Positions 8,466 to 18,890 are shown, counted from the stretch's first letter. The stretch is 64,000 nucleotides of DNA from Wenyingzhuangia heitensis (GCF_011762155.1 NZ_JAASQL010000003.1:124001-188000); one strand, 5' to 3'. Made by a program: numbers and translations. Notes: generated from the letters alone by a model not told the origin.

Positions 8466-9251
8466 ATGTCAGTAAGAGCCAAAAAACATTTAGGACAACA
8501 CTTTTTAACCGATGAAAGTATTGCCCAACAAATTGCTGATATTTTATCAGAAAACGGATACAACAATGTTTTAGAAATTGGTCCTGGTATGGGGGTGATG
8601 ACCAAATATTTGTTAGAAAAAAAATACACCACACATGTTATAGAAATAGATGATGAATCTGTAGAATATTTACAAGCACATTATCTACACTTAGGACCTA
8701 GAATTTATGGAAAAGATTTTTTAAAAGTAGACTTAAACGAACTATTTAAAAAAGAACAGTTTGCTATTATAGGAAACTTTCCTTATAACATATCTAGTCA
8801 AATTGTTTTTAAAACAATAGAAAACAGAGAACTAATTCCAGAATTTGGAGGTATGTTTCAGATGGAGGTTGCCAAAAGAATTTGTGCAGAACCAGGTAGC
8901 AAAACCTACGGAATAATATCTGTATTAACACAAGCATATTACGATACAGAATATTTATTTACCGTTCCTCCCACTGTTTTTAATCCGCCACCAAGAGTAG
9001 AATCTGGAGTAATGGTAATGAAACGTAAAAAAGAACTGTTTTTAAGTGTTCCCGATAGATTGTTTAAACACGTAGTTAAAACTGCTTTTGGTCAACGCAG
9101 AAAAATGATGAGAAGTAGTCTTAAAAGCTTAAACCTTTCTGACGAATTAAGAGCCAATGAGATTTTTAGCAAAAGACCCGAACAAATATCAGTACAGGGA
9201 TTTATTGAATTAACAACTTTAATAGAACAAGATGGAATTTCAAATCAATAA
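8466..9251 (+). CDS. rsmA: 16S rRNA dimethyladenosine methyltransferase (KsgA)
   Basis: The 261-aa protein begins [14 protein letters not shown], the typical KsgA N-terminus, which fixes the start at 8466. The SAM-binding motif [12 protein letters not shown] and the catalytic NFPYNIS motif (canonical NLPYNIS) are present. It dimethylates two adjacent adenines near the 3' end of 16S rRNA during small-subunit assembly. Its start is 1 bp after the upstream stop, and its 3' end overlaps mgtE by 20 bp. Confidence 0.96.
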   Translation: MSVRAKKHLGQHFLTDESIAQQIADILSENGYNNVLEIGPGMGVMTKYLLEKKYTTHVIEIDDESVEYLQAHYLHLGPRIYGKDFLKVDLNELFKKEQFAIIGNFPYNISSQIVFKTIENRELIPEFGGMFQMEVAKRICAEPGSKTYGIISVLTQAYYDTEYLFTVPPTVFNPPPRVESGVMVMKRKKELFLSVPDRLFKHVVKTAFGQRRKMMRSSLKSLNLSDELRANEIFSKRPEQISVQGFIELTTLIEQDGISNQ

Positions 9252-10581
9252 AGACTTTATTAGTTTTTTATCTGAACTTGTTGAACAAAATAAAACAAAA
9301 CAGATAGAAGAAATTTTTACAGAAGTTCACTATGCAGATTTAGCTGAACTTTTTGAAGAAGTAAATCCCGATTTAGCAGTAGCTATTATTAAAATTTTGG
9401 ATACCGACAAAACATCGGATGCTATTGTTGAATTAGATGAAGACATACGTGAACATATTTTAAAAGGGCTTTCTTCCGAAGAAATTGCAAAAGAAGTTGA
9501 TGAACTAGATACCGATGATGCTGCCGATGTACTTTCTGAACTTTCTGAAGAACAAAAAGAAGAAGTAATCTCTAAAATTGAAGATGTAGAACATGCCAAA
9601 GACATTGTAGATCTTTTACGTTATGATGATGATACTGCTGGAGGTTTAATGGGAAAAGAACTTGTTAAAGTTAATGAGTCTTGGAGCAATATGCGAAGCA
9701 TTAAAGAAATGCGTTTGCAAGCCGAAGAAGTAGAAAAAGTTTACACTATATATGTAGTAGATGACAACGATGTGTTAAAAGGACGATTGTCTTTAAAAAG
9801 TTTATTAACCACCTCTACAAAAACATCTGTTAGTCAAGTATACTCTCCGTCTATTACCTCGGTTAAGGTTGATGACAAAGCCGAAGATGTTGCCAAAGTA
9901 ATGCAAAAATACGATTTGGTAGTAGTTGCCGTAGTAGATGAAATGAATCGTTTGGTAGGTCAAATTACTATTGATGATATTGTTGATATTATTATAGACG
10001 AAGCCAAAGAAGACTACCAGATGGCTGCTGGTATTACTGATGATGTTGAAGCAAGTGACTCTATTTTAGAACTAACAAGAGCTAGATTACCTTGGCTAAT
10101 TTTAGGATTGCTTGGTGGTTTAGGAGCTGCCGCAATTATGGGTAGTTTTGATGAAACTTTAAGTAAATTTCCTGTACTCTTTTTCTTTACTCCTTTAATT
10201 GCCGCTATGGGTGGTAACGTAGGAGTACAATCTTCTGCTATTATAGTTCAAGGTTTGGCCAACAATAATATTAAAGGAAGTTTGTGGAGTCGTTTATTTA
10301 AAGAGATAGGACTTAGTTTAATTAACGGTACCGTATTAGGGTTATTGGTTATTGGTTACGGTTTTATTCAAGACTTTGATGTATTAACAAGTATTACCAT
10401 TGTACTCTCCTTAATAATAGTAATTATAATAGCCGCATTAATAGGAACATTTGTACCTATTGTACTACACAAAAGAGGTATTGACCCTGCTCTAGCCACA
10501 GGTCCTTTTATTACTACTAGTAATGATATTTTTGGAATCTTTATATATTTCAGTATTGCTAAGTTAATATTACCTATTTAA
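9232..10581 (+). CDS. mgtE: MgtE-family magnesium transporter
   Basis: The 449-aa protein has an acidic N-terminal superhelical domain (about 1-130), two CBS domains (about 135-255) that sense Mg2+, and five transmembrane helices. The TM part includes [16 protein letters not shown] and [14 protein letters not shown], where the Asp near the C-terminus is the ion-selecting residue known in the family. The gene overlaps rsmA by 20 bp. The long acidic N-domain yields a Ser-rich antisense reading frame that is not a gene. Confidence 0.95.
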   Translation: MEFQINKDFISFLSELVEQNKTKQIEEIFTEVHYADLAELFEEVNPDLAVAIIKILDTDKTSDAIVELDEDIREHILKGLSSEEIAKEVDELDTDDAADVLSELSEEQKEEVISKIEDVEHAKDIVDLLRYDDDTAGGLMGKELVKVNESWSNMRSIKEMRLQAEEVEKVYTIYVVDDNDVLKGRLSLKSLLTTSTKTSVSQVYSPSITSVKVDDKAEDVAKVMQKYDLVVVAVVDEMNRLVGQITIDDIVDIIIDEAKEDYQMAAGITDDVEASDSILELTRARLPWLILGLLGGLGAAAIMGSFDETLSKFPVLFFFTPLIAAMGGNVGVQSSAIIVQGLANNNIKGSLWSRLFKEIGLSLINGTVLGLLVIGYGFIQDFDVLTSITIVLSLIIVIIIAALIGTFVPIVLHKRGIDPALATGPFITTSNDIFGIFIYFSIAKLILPI

Positions 10582-10582
10582 A

Positions 10583-10984
10583 ATGATTTCTATTTTATAT
10601 GCCTTAGCCGCAATGTTCCTTTTTGGAATTGCTGTGTTCTTTTACAAACAAGGAACTCCTTTTTTTTCTACAGGATTGGGGGCTGCTATTTTTATTATGA
10701 GTCACATGCTTGTATTAGGAGTATTATCATTAGTAGAAAAAACAAAATACGATGCTAAGCATTTTAAGTTTATTGCCATTGGTGGTGCTTTGGGCGGACT
10801 AGCACAAGTTTGTTGGTTTTTAGCTTTAAAACATGGAAAACTAAGCACTGTAGTTCCTATTAGAAATATGGCTTTATTAGTCACCATTATATTGGGAGTT
10901 GTATTTTTATCCGAACAGCTAACTCCTTTAAAAATTGCTGGAATTGTACTGGGCTTAATTGCCGTAGTATTGGTATCTATTTAA
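10583..10984 (+). CDS. Half-size DMT/EamA-family membrane protein
   Basis: The 133-aa protein has four transmembrane helices matching one EamA repeat (AQVCWFLALKHGKLSTVVPIRN, and LTPLKIAGIVLGLIAVVLVSI at the end). Full DMT exporters have two such repeats, so this may work as a dimer like small multidrug-resistance proteins. It is 1 bp downstream of mgtE. Its stop codon overlaps the stop codon of the convergent 300-aa DMT gene in the shared sequence TTAA. Substrate unknown. Confidence 0.8.
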   Translation: MISILYALAAMFLFGIAVFFYKQGTPFFSTGLGAAIFIMSHMLVLGVLSLVEKTKYDAKHFKFIAIGGALGGLAQVCWFLALKHGKLSTVVPIRNMALLVTIILGVVFLSEQLTPLKIAGIVLGLIAVVLVSI

Positions 10985-11883
10985 GAACTATAAAGAATAC
11001 AAAATACTCCTATTAAAATTCCTAATAGCGGAATTAACTTCATACGTCTGTTTTGTTCTTTAAAAATAAGTCCTCCTATCAATACTGTAAATAGTATTTG
11101 ACTTCTTTTTACAGCAGACATTATCATAATTAATGCTTCGGGATCTTGCAATCCTTTAAAGTAAAAATAATCTGCTAAAAAAATAAGCACCCCACTTGCT
11201 AAAATAGTCCAATGCAGTTTAAATTTTCCCATTTTATCTTTATTAGGCTTGTAAACAAACAATACTAATAGTAGCATAAAAAAAGTTACATAGAAGAAGA
11301 ACCACCATTGTACGGTTAAAACTTCGTAATCTTTATATTGAAACAAGAACTTATCATACAGACCACTTACAGATCCAAAAAAAGTAGCTCCTACAATTGC
11401 TAAAATCCATTTGTTATTTTTAAACACAATTCCCTCTTTTTTTCCGATCCTAGAATAAAATATCATCGATATAATAATCAGAAAAAAACCAATCCATTGT
11501 AACAACTCTGGACTTTCATGATAAATTATAACAGCTCCTATAAAAGTAAAAAAGGGACCTGCTCCTCTAATAGGAGTTACTATGGTAATGGGCAAATGTT
11601 TTAAAGCATAAAAATTTAAAATCCAAGAGCAAGTCATCAAAACAGATTTTATTCCAATCAGAAAATGATCTTCTAAAGAAATACTTGGCATATAAAAACC
11701 AATGTTTTTCATTTGCTCCGCATAAAATATAGAGCCAATAAAGGCTGGTAAAAGCAATAGTAAACTTGTGGCATTAGAAACCAACAATACAGGAAAAACA
11801 GCATTACCTGTTACACTTCTTTTTCTTGCTAAGGCATTAAAACTTAAAAACAAAGCTGCTAATAACCCAAAATAAATCCACAT
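10981..11883 (-). CDS. DMT/EamA-family transporter
   Basis: The 300-aa protein has ten predicted transmembrane helices in two EamA repeats, the second ending VKRSQILFTVLIGGLIFKEQNRRMKLIPLLGILIG. This is the usual length and form of drug/metabolite transporters. Substrate cannot be told from sequence. It lies downstream of the XrtF gene pair on the same strand after a 57-bp gap, and converges on the half-size EamA gene. Confidence 0.85.
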   Translation of the reverse strand: MWIYFGLLAALFLSFNALARKRSVTGNAVFPVLLVSNATSLLLLLPAFIGSIFYAEQMKNIGFYMPSISLEDHFLIGIKSVLMTCSWILNFYALKHLPITIVTPIRGAGPFFTFIGAVIIYHESPELLQWIGFFLIIISMIFYSRIGKKEGIVFKNNKWILAIVGATFFGSVSGLYDKFLFQYKDYEVLTVQWWFFFYVTFFMLLLVLFVYKPNKDKMGKFKLHWTILASGVLIFLADYFYFKGLQDPEALIMIMSAVKRSQILFTVLIGGLIFKEQNRRMKLIPLLGILIGVFCILYSS

Positions 11884-11940
11884 AAGCTTGTATTTAGAGA
11901 TTGCAAAAGTACAATCTAAAAAATGCTTAAATGCATTGTT

Positions 11941-12384
11941 TTAGTCTAAATTAAATCGATAACGTTTTTTTAAAATATAAACAAAAGGAAAAAGAACAAT
12001 AATAAATATTGGATGAATAATAAATCGTCTTAAATAAAAAGGAAGTAAATAACCAATTTCAATTTTTGAAACAATTAAACTAAAAAACAAGATTGATAAA
12101 ATCAGAAACGAAATCGCATAAAAACTCATAATTGTTTTTAAAAAAGCTCTACCCGGAAATGCAATTCTTAGGATTAGAAAAGAAATCCCACTGTTTAAAA
12201 TAAATCGGAATAAATAAGAAAAAAACAATTTAACATATTCAACATCAGGCATTGGTTTTGATAAATGATCACTTTCAAAATAGCTTAAAAAAGGATCGTA
12301 AAATAAATCATACTCAAAAGCTCTTACCAGTACCAGGCAAAAAAACAATAACACTACCAATATAATTCTTATAACTTTAGCCAT
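11941..12384 (-). CDS. Exosortase F system-associated membrane protein
   Basis: The 147-aa protein has about four transmembrane helices and overlaps the end of the XrtF gene by 8 bp. Small membrane proteins in this position are known partners of exosortase F in Flavobacteriia. The first segment holds a conserved-looking FEYDLFYDPFLSYF. The function is unknown beyond the association. Confidence 0.75.
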   Translation of the reverse strand: MAKVIRIILVVLLFFCLVLVRAFEYDLFYDPFLSYFESDHLSKPMPDVEYVKLFFSYLFRFILNSGISFLILRIAFPGRAFLKTIMSFYAISFLILSILFFSLIVSKIEIGYLLPFYLRRFIIHPIFIIVLFPFVYILKKRYRFNLD

Positions 12385-12922
12385 GTTTTGTGTTTTTTAA
12401 GTTAGAAAAATAGTTAACCCAAACAATCCAGAGGACAAAAATATACCCATAGATTATGGCAGGAAAAACCAAATCATGAAACAACCAAGTATATTCTGGG
12501 TAGTGATACATTCCGTAAGTTAACACAACAATTCTAAGAATATTTACATAATAAATAGACAATGCTCCTAGTACAGAAAACAAAATTGTTGCTTTCCAAC
12601 TCCCTTGAAAGGCAATGATAAATGCTACAAATAAAATTATAATACTTACAGAATTACAACCTTCAATAATTCCAACTACATAATCTCCATCAATAAGCAT
12701 ATTTACACTCAGTTCATCAACATCTGGCACTAGAACAACTCCTTGATCAAAAATATTTAAAATATTTTTAGATTGTTCTGCTACATCAATAGTTAAAGGG
12801 TCACAAATAAAAACGGGTTCTTTAGTCTGTGTATTCATTAAAAATATTGAATACAACAAAAAAAAGAAAAAATACGTTCCTAAAAACCGAAACAAGAACC
12901 ACCATATTTTTTTGTTTTTCAT
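12377..12922 (-). CDS. xrtF: Exosortase family protein XrtF
   Basis: The 181-aa integral membrane protein carries the exosortase catalytic triad: Cys89 in EGCNSVSI, Arg130 in NILRIV and His149 in FHDLVFP. Exosortases cleave and transfer proteins with short C-terminal sorting tags; XrtF is the short flavobacterial type, whose target tag is not well defined. No recognisable target protein with such a tag is seen in this window. It is divergent from purH. Confidence 0.9.
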   Translation of the reverse strand: MKNKKIWWFLFRFLGTYFFFFLLYSIFLMNTQTKEPVFICDPLTIDVAEQSKNILNIFDQGVVLVPDVDELSVNMLIDGDYVVGIIEGCNSVSIIILFVAFIIAFQGSWKATILFSVLGALSIYYVNILRIVVLTYGMYHYPEYTWLFHDLVFPAIIYGYIFVLWIVWVNYFSNLKNTKHG

Positions 12923-13011
12923 AGTAAATTGTGACTTTTAACATTTTAATAAAATTAAAAAAATAAAGTTATACTCTTTTTATAAAACTTTGAGAATAAA
13001 GAAGCTTTAAA

Positions 13012-13045
13012 TTGTTTACGCTTTGGAGTAGTTTTAGTAATTTTG
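13012..13045 (+). promoter_or_regulatory. purH promoter
   Basis: TTG (13012-13014), 23 bp spacer, then TAATTTTG (13038-13045), matching the Bacteroidota consensus. The ATG is 25 bp further on. No guanine-type riboswitch is visible in this short leader. Confidence 0.65.
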
Positions 13046-13069
13046 CCTTTTTAATCGAAATTCACAAAA

Positions 13070-14596
13070 ATGAGCACTACGAAACAAGCTAAATCGGCTT
13101 TAATTTCAGTATTTCACAAGGATGGTCTAGAGCCAATTGTTAGAAAATTTAACGAGTTAGGGATTACTATTTACACTACTGGTGGAACTGAAAAATTCAT
13201 TAGAGACTTAGGTATTGACTGTGTTGCAGTTGAAGACATTACATCTTATCCTTCTATTTTAGGAGGACGTGTTAAAACTTTACACCCAAAAGTATTTGGT
13301 GGAATTTTAAGCCGTAGAGATAACGAGAGTGATAAGGCTCAGTTAGCTGAATTTGAAATTCCAGAAATGGATATCGTAATTGTGGATTTATATCCGTTTG
13401 AAAAAACAGTTGCTTCTGGTGCTCCTGAACAAGATATTATTGAAAAAATTGACATAGGTGGTATTTCTTTAATTAGAGCTGCTGCTAAAAACTTTAAAGA
13501 CGTAATCTGTGTTTCTTCTATGGAACAATACGATGAGTTTTTAAACATTATTTCTGCAGATAAAGGAAATACATCTATTGCAGATCGTAAACGTTTTTCT
13601 GCAAAAGCATTTGCTGTTTCTTCTCACTATGATTCTGCCATCTATAATTATATGAATGAAGAGGAAACCAACTTCCGTCAATCTTTTGACAAAGTAAGCC
13701 CTTTACGCTACGGAGAAAACCCTCATCAAAAAGGTGCTTTTTATGGTGATTTAGAGGCTATGTTTGAAAAACTACACGGTAAAGAATTATCTTTTAACAA
13801 CTTGTTAGATGTAGATGCTGCTGTAAACTTAATCAACGAGTTTAAAGGTGAAGCTCCTACATTTGCTATTCTAAAACACAACAATGCTTGTGGTTTTGCA
13901 CAAAGAGAAACTTTAGCTCAGGCTTATGTTGATGCTTTGGCTGGTGATCCTACTTCTGCTTTTGGAGGAGTATTAATTGCTAACAAAACTATTGATGCAG
14001 CTACAGCTACAGAAATTCACAAATTATTTTGCGAAGTTGTTATTGCTCCTGCTTACGATGCAGATGCTTTAGAAATTTTAAAAGGAAAGAAAAACAGAGT
14101 GATTTTAATCTTAAAAGATGTTGAATTACCTAAAGTATCTTACCGTACTGCTCTAAACGGAGTCTTATTTCAAGATGCAAACCTAATTACAGATACTAAA
14201 GAAGGGTTAAAAAACGTAACCGAAAAAATAGTTACCGAAGCTCAAATAGATGATTTATTGTTTGCTTCTAAAATTTGTAAGCACACAAAATCTAACACAA
14301 TTATCCTAGTTAAAAACAAAACTTTATGCGCTGGTGGTACAGGTCAAACATCTCGTGTAGATGCTTTAGAGCAAGCCATTGCAAAAGCAAAACATTTTGA
14401 ATTTGATTTAACTGGTGCTGTAATGGCAAGTGATGCTTTTTTCCCGTTCCCTGACTGTGTAGAAATTGCGCACAAAGCAGGAATTGAAGCTGTAATTCAA
14501 CCAGGTGGATCTATTAAAGATCAGCTATCTATTGATTATTGTAACGAAAATGGAATTGGAATGGTAATGACAGGAACTCGTCATTTCAAACATTAA
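13070..14596 (+). CDS. purH: Bifunctional AICAR formyltransferase/IMP cyclohydrolase
   Basis: The 508-aa protein has the two-domain PurH layout. The N-terminal MGS-like IMP cyclohydrolase domain (about 1-145) has TTGGTEKFIRDLGI and GGRVKTLHPKVFGGIL. The C-terminal AICAR transformylase domain has RYGENPHQKGAFYG, LKHNNACGFA with the catalytic Lys-His pair, and the ending ...MVMTGTRHFKH. It does the last two steps of IMP synthesis. A single gene with its own promoter, it is followed by mreB after 51 bp. Confidence 0.98.
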   Translation: MSTTKQAKSALISVFHKDGLEPIVRKFNELGITIYTTGGTEKFIRDLGIDCVAVEDITSYPSILGGRVKTLHPKVFGGILSRRDNESDKAQLAEFEIPEMDIVIVDLYPFEKTVASGAPEQDIIEKIDIGGISLIRAAAKNFKDVICVSSMEQYDEFLNIISADKGNTSIADRKRFSAKAFAVSSHYDSAIYNYMNEEETNFRQSFDKVSPLRYGENPHQKGAFYGDLEAMFEKLHGKELSFNNLLDVDAAVNLINEFKGEAPTFAILKHNNACGFAQRETLAQAYVDALAGDPTSAFGGVLIANKTIDAATATEIHKLFCEVVIAPAYDADALEILKGKKNRVILILKDVELPKVSYRTALNGVLFQDANLITDTKEGLKNVTEKIVTEAQIDDLLFASKICKHTKSNTIILVKNKTLCAGGTGQTSRVDALEQAIAKAKHFEFDLTGAVMASDAFFPFPDCVEIAHKAGIEAVIQPGGSIKDQLSIDYCNENGIGMVMTGTRHFKH

Positions 14597-14647
14597 TTTG
14601 ATTACATTTATAGAACAACATAGGAATTAAAAAAACAAACAACACAC

Positions 14648-15676
14648 ATGGGATTTTTTGACTTTTGGACCGAAGACATTGCTATAGATTTAGGTACCGC
14701 AAACACACTTATCATTCACGAAGGTAAAGTTGTGATTGACTCACCATCTATTGTAGCAAGAGACAGGACCACTGGGAAAATTATCGCAACCGGTAGAGAT
14801 GCAAGTTTAATGCAAGGAAAAACGCATGAAAACATCAAAACCATTCGTCCGTTAAAAGATGGTGTTATTGCAGATTTTCAGGCTTCTGAAGAAATGATTA
14901 AAGAGTTTGTTAAAAGTATTCCTTCTATCAAAAAGAAAGTTTTTGCTCCTTCTTTAAGAATGGTTATCTGTATTCCCTCTGGAATTACAGAAGTTGAAAA
15001 AAGAGCCGTTAGAGACTCTGCCGTTCATATGAATGCAAAAGAAATATACCTTATCTACGAACCAATGGCTGCGGCCATTGGTGTAGGTATTGATATTATG
15101 GAACCACGTGGTAACATGATTATTGATATAGGTGGTGGTACTACAGAAATTGCTGTAATTGCACTAGCAGGTATTGTATGTGATAAATCTGTAAAAGTTG
15201 CCGGTGATTTATTTACCAGTGATATTATGTATTATATGAGAACCCAACACAACTTACATGTTGGAGAATCTACTGCCGAAAAAATTAAAATTCAGATTGG
15301 TGCTGCTACCGAAGATTTAGAAACTCCTCCAGATGATATGCTGGTACAAGGACGTGATTTACTTAGCGGTAAACCAAAACAAGTACAGGTTTCTTATAGA
15401 GAAATTGCCAAAGCATTAGACAAATCTATTCTTAGAATTGAAGATGCTGTTATGGAATGTTTATCATCTACACCTCCAGAACTAGCTGCAGATATTTACA
15501 ACACAGGAATATATTTAGCAGGTGGTGGTTCTATGTTAAGAGGCTTAGACAAACGTTTATCTAGAAAAACAGATTTACCTGTTTATATTGCTGAAGATCC
15601 ATTAAGAGCCGTAGTAAGAGGAACAGGAATAGCCTTAAAAGAATTAGAAAAATACAAATCGGTACTATTAAGTTAA
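14648..15676 (+). CDS. mreB: Rod-shape determining actin homologue MreB
   Basis: The 342-aa actin-like ATPase opens with FFDFWTEDIAIDLGTANTLI (phosphate 1 loop), carries IDIGGGTTEIAVIAL (phosphate 2) and ends with the adenosine motif YLAGGGSMLRGLDKRL. It polymerises under the inner membrane and directs lateral wall synthesis. First of the run mreB-mreC-mreD-mrdA-rodA, all closely spaced. Confidence 0.98.
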   Translation: MGFFDFWTEDIAIDLGTANTLIIHEGKVVIDSPSIVARDRTTGKIIATGRDASLMQGKTHENIKTIRPLKDGVIADFQASEEMIKEFVKSIPSIKKKVFAPSLRMVICIPSGITEVEKRAVRDSAVHMNAKEIYLIYEPMAAAIGVGIDIMEPRGNMIIDIGGGTTEIAVIALAGIVCDKSVKVAGDLFTSDIMYYMRTQHNLHVGESTAEKIKIQIGAATEDLETPPDDMLVQGRDLLSGKPKQVQVSYREIAKALDKSILRIEDAVMECLSSTPPELAADIYNTGIYLAGGGSMLRGLDKRLSRKTDLPVYIAEDPLRAVVRGTGIALKELEKYKSVLLS

Positions 15677-15680
15677 GCAC

Positions 15681-16502
15681 ATGCAGTTTATTTTATATTT
15701 AATTCAAAAACACAGAAACTTTCTCTTGTTTTTTGTTTTGGAATTGATTGCATTGTTTTTTACTATACAGTTTCACTCCTATCAAAAAAGTAAATTCATC
15801 AATTCTGCAAACGGAATTACTGGTGGATTGTACAACAGCGTTACCTCTTTTAGAAGTTATTTATATTTAAAAGATGAAAACACAATGCTGATTAAAGAAA
15901 ATAGTGAGTTAAAAAATAAGCTACTCAAAAAAGCTGTTACTCCTACCTCTTTTAAAGATAGTATTGACTTAAGATTTCAACAAAAATTTGAATATGCTTC
16001 TGCTAAAATCATCAACAATGATTTTCATAAAAACAACAACTTCTTAACTATTAACAAAGGGAAAAAAGATAGTATTTCACCTTATATGGCTGTGGTTAAT
16101 GCCAAAGGGATTATTGGAATAACATCTAACACATCTAACAATTACACCAGTGCTATTTCCGTTTTAAACACTCATTTTAAAGTAAATGCTCGTTTAAAAA
16201 AAGCAGCTTATTTTGGAACGTTAACATGGAACGGAAAATCATATGATCAAGTACAATTGATAGATATACCTAGACAAGCCTCTTTAAAAATAGGAGATAC
16301 AATTGTAACAGGTGGTCGTTCTGCCATTTTTCCTGAAGGAATTTTAATAGGAAGTGTATCAGACATAGAGTATCAGAACAACAGATATGAAAAAATTAAT
16401 GTAAGCTTGTTTAACGATGTAAGAAACGTGAGCAACGTATATATTATTAAAAACTTGCACAAACAAGAAATACAAAAATTAGAAAACAGTAATAATGACT
16501 AG
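15681..16502 (+). CDS. mreC: Rod-shape determining protein MreC
   Basis: The 273-aa protein has one N-terminal transmembrane helix (about 10-30), a coiled coil (about 60-95) and a periplasmic beta domain with FLTINKGKKDSI and TGGRSAIFPEGILIGSV, the family signatures. It links MreB to the periplasmic wall synthases. It starts 4 bp after mreB and overlaps mreD by 8 bp. Confidence 0.95.
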   Translation: MQFILYLIQKHRNFLLFFVLELIALFFTIQFHSYQKSKFINSANGITGGLYNSVTSFRSYLYLKDENTMLIKENSELKNKLLKKAVTPTSFKDSIDLRFQQKFEYASAKIINNDFHKNNNFLTINKGKKDSISPYMAVVNAKGIIGITSNTSNNYTSAISVLNTHFKVNARLKKAAYFGTLTWNGKSYDQVQLIDIPRQASLKIGDTIVTGGRSAIFPEGILIGSVSDIEYQNNRYEKINVSLFNDVRNVSNVYIIKNLHKQEIQKLENSNND

Positions 16503-17007
16503 TGCTAACATTAAAATACTAATTCGTTTTCTGTTATTAATACCATTACAAGTGTTAATCGCAAATCATATGCGTTTATTTGGATATATAAATCCACAAA
16601 TAAGTTTGCTTTTTTTGTTGTGGTATCCACTTAAAAAAGATGTTTCTGGTTTTTTAGTAAATAGTTTTTTATTTGGTCTTATGATTGATCTATTTAGTAA
16701 TTCTGGAGGTGTAAATGCTGCTGCTTGCCTATTACTGGCTTATACTCGCTTGCCTATTATCAAATTTATTTTTAATGATAAAGAAATCAACCTAAAGTTA
16801 TTTAAATACAGTAATTACAGTACCATGCCTAAAATTGCTCTAATTTTTAGCTTGGCATTTATACATCAATTCACAGTTTATTCTTTAGAATATTTTAATG
16901 TTTCTTACATACTAACCATTCTACAGAAAACGTTTACCAATAGTTTATTTACTACATTTGTGGTCATTATTTTCTTATCCATTTTTACATCAACCAAAAA
17001 ACAATGA
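16495..17007 (+). CDS. mreD: Rod-shape determining protein MreD
   Basis: The 170-aa protein has five or six transmembrane helices and the MreD pattern SFLFGLMIDLFSNSGGVNAAA. It is a membrane partner of MreC and the RodA/PBP2 pair. It overlaps mreC by 8 bp and mrdA by 4 bp (ATGA). Confidence 0.93.
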   Translation: MTSANIKILIRFLLLIPLQVLIANHMRLFGYINPQISLLFLLWYPLKKDVSGFLVNSFLFGLMIDLFSNSGGVNAAACLLLAYTRLPIIKFIFNDKEINLKLFKYSNYSTMPKIALIFSLAFIHQFTVYSLEYFNVSYILTILQKTFTNSLFTTFVVIIFLSIFTSTKKQ

Positions 17008-18890
17008 AAAAAAGAAGTCTGTTATTTCCCATCTTAATTATTGCAACGGGAATTATCTTTGTTACAAGACTTTTTTTTCTTCAAATAATAGAACACGACA
17101 GCAGTGATATTTCATTAAACAGTTCTACCATTAAAAGAATTTACACCTATCCGGAAAGAGGATTTGTATTTGACAGAAATGGTAAATTAATGGTTGCCAA
17201 CGAACAGACTTATGATGTTAAAGTAATACCAAATGAAGTTAAACCCTTTGATACTTTAGAATTTTGTAAACTATTAAAAATAGACAAAGACTATCTTGTT
17301 CACAAATTGGCAAGAGCAAAAAACTATTCTCGATGGTTGCCTTCTGTATTTTTAAGTCAGCTATCTAAAGAAGACTATGCATATCTTCAAGAAAAAATAT
17401 ACAAGTATAAAGGTTTTAGCATTCAACGTAAATCGTTACGCAATTACCCTCATAAATCCTCCTCTAATATTTTAGGTTATATCAATGAAGTAAACGAATA
17501 TTTAGCTCAAAAAAACCCCTATTACGAACAAGGTGAATTGGTAGGAACACAAGGTATAGAAAAAGAATATGAGCATTTATTAAGAGGAACTAAAGGGGTA
17601 GAATACAAATTAAGAAACCGATTAAACAAAGTTATTGGTCCATATAAAGAAGGAATTTTTGATACCATATCTAAACCTGGTGAAGATTTAACCTTAACCA
17701 TAGATTTAGCACTACAAGAGTACGGAGAACTTTTAATGCAAAACAAACGTGGTGGAATTGTAGCTATTGAACCTAATTCTGGTGAAATTTTAGCTTTGGT
17801 AACGGCTCCTAACTACGATCCAAACTTAATGGTAGGTAGAAAAAAATCTAAAAACTCTGTTATTCTTTTTAACGATAGTATTAATAAACCCATGATAGAT
17901 CGTGGATTGCAAGCGGCATATGCCCCAGGATCACCTTTTAAATTAATTCAAGGATTGATTGGTTTACAAGAAAATGTAATTACTCCTAGTTCATCGTTTT
18001 ACTGTCATCACGGATATAAATATGCTAGTGGAAAAAACAACTTTATGGGCTGTCATTGCAATATTGTGGGTAGACCTATAGATTTACGTTTGGGAATTGC
18101 AAAATCTTGCAATACTTATTTTGCCAATGTATATAAAAGACTAATAGAAAAATATCCAACTCCACAGCAAAGTGTTACCAAATGGGCAGAGCATTTACAT
18201 AGTTTTGGATTGGGAAATTATTTAGGATATGACTTACCATCAGGTAGAAAAGGTAACATTCCTACTGCCGATTATTACGATAAAATATATCCTAGAAAAA
18301 CATGGAAATTCCCTACTATTATTTCTAATGCTATTGGGCAAGGAGAAATTGTAACCACTCCTATTCAGTTGGCAAACATGATTGCTGCTATTGCAAATAG
18401 AGGTCATTTTTACACTCCACATATTCTAAAAAAAATAAACAACCAGAATATTGAAATAGAAAAATTTACCACCAAAAGACACACCACCATAGATAAAGAA
18501 AATTTTACGCCTGTTATTGATGGAATGCATGATGTATACACAAACGGAACTGCTAGACACGTACAAGTTAAAGGAATTGATATTTGTGGTAAAACAGGAA
18601 CGGTTCAAAACTACATTCGTAAAAATGGTATAAAATATGAATTGGCTGACCATTCTATTTTTGTAGCTTTTGCTCCAAAAGAAAACCCAAAAATAGCCCT
18701 AGCTATATTTGTAGAAAATGGAGGTTATGGTTCTATGATTGCGGCTCCTATTGCCAGTTTAATGATAGAAAAATACTTATTAGGAACCGACAAATTAAAA
18801 TGGTGGGAAGATAGAATCATTAACACCTCTTTAGAAAAAGAATACAACAAACAAACATCCATAGAATCACTTGAGGTCGCAAAGAAATAA
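17004..18890 (+). CDS. mrdA: Penicillin-binding protein 2, transpeptidase of the elongasome
   Basis: The 628-aa protein has an N-terminal membrane anchor (about 7-29), a pedestal domain and a transpeptidase domain with all active-site motifs: Ser310-x-x-Lys313 in PGSPFK, Ser368-x-Asn370 in KSCN, and Lys530-Thr-Gly in GKTGT. It crosslinks peptidoglycan together with RodA. Its start overlaps mreD by 4 bp, and rodA begins inside its last 20 bp. Confidence 0.96.
   Translation: MKKRSLLFPILIIATGIIFVTRLFFLQIIEHDSSDISLNSSTIKRIYTYPERGFVFDRNGKLMVANEQTYDVKVIPNEVKPFDTLEFCKLLKIDKDYLVHKLARAKNYSRWLPSVFLSQLSKEDYAYLQEKIYKYKGFSIQRKSLRNYPHKSSSNILGYINEVNEYLAQKNPYYEQGELVGTQGIEKEYEHLLRGTKGVEYKLRNRLNKVIGPYKEGIFDTISKPGEDLTLTIDLALQEYGELLMQNKRGGIVAIEPNSGEILALVTAPNYDPNLMVGRKKSKNSVILFNDSINKPMIDRGLQAAYAPGSPFKLIQGLIGLQENVITPSSSFYCHHGYKYASGKNNFMGCHCNIVGRPIDLRLGIAKSCNTYFANVYKRLIEKYPTPQQSVTKWAEHLHSFGLGNYLGYDLPSGRKGNIPTADYYDKIYPRKTWKFPTIISNAIGQGEIVTTPIQLANMIAAIANRGHFYTPHILKKINNQNIEIEKFTTKRHTTIDKENFTPVIDGMHDVYTNGTARHVQVKGIDICGKTGTVQNYIRKNGIKYELADHSIFVAFAPKENPKIALAIFVENGGYGSMIAAPIASLMIEKYLLGTDKLKWWEDRIINTSLEKEYNKQTSIESLEVAKK

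Noticed and set aside
9330-9605. A Ser-rich antisense frame of 91 codons
   Set aside because: It mirrors the acidic N-terminal domain of MgtE (GAA/GAT codons read backwards give Ser) and has no start signals.
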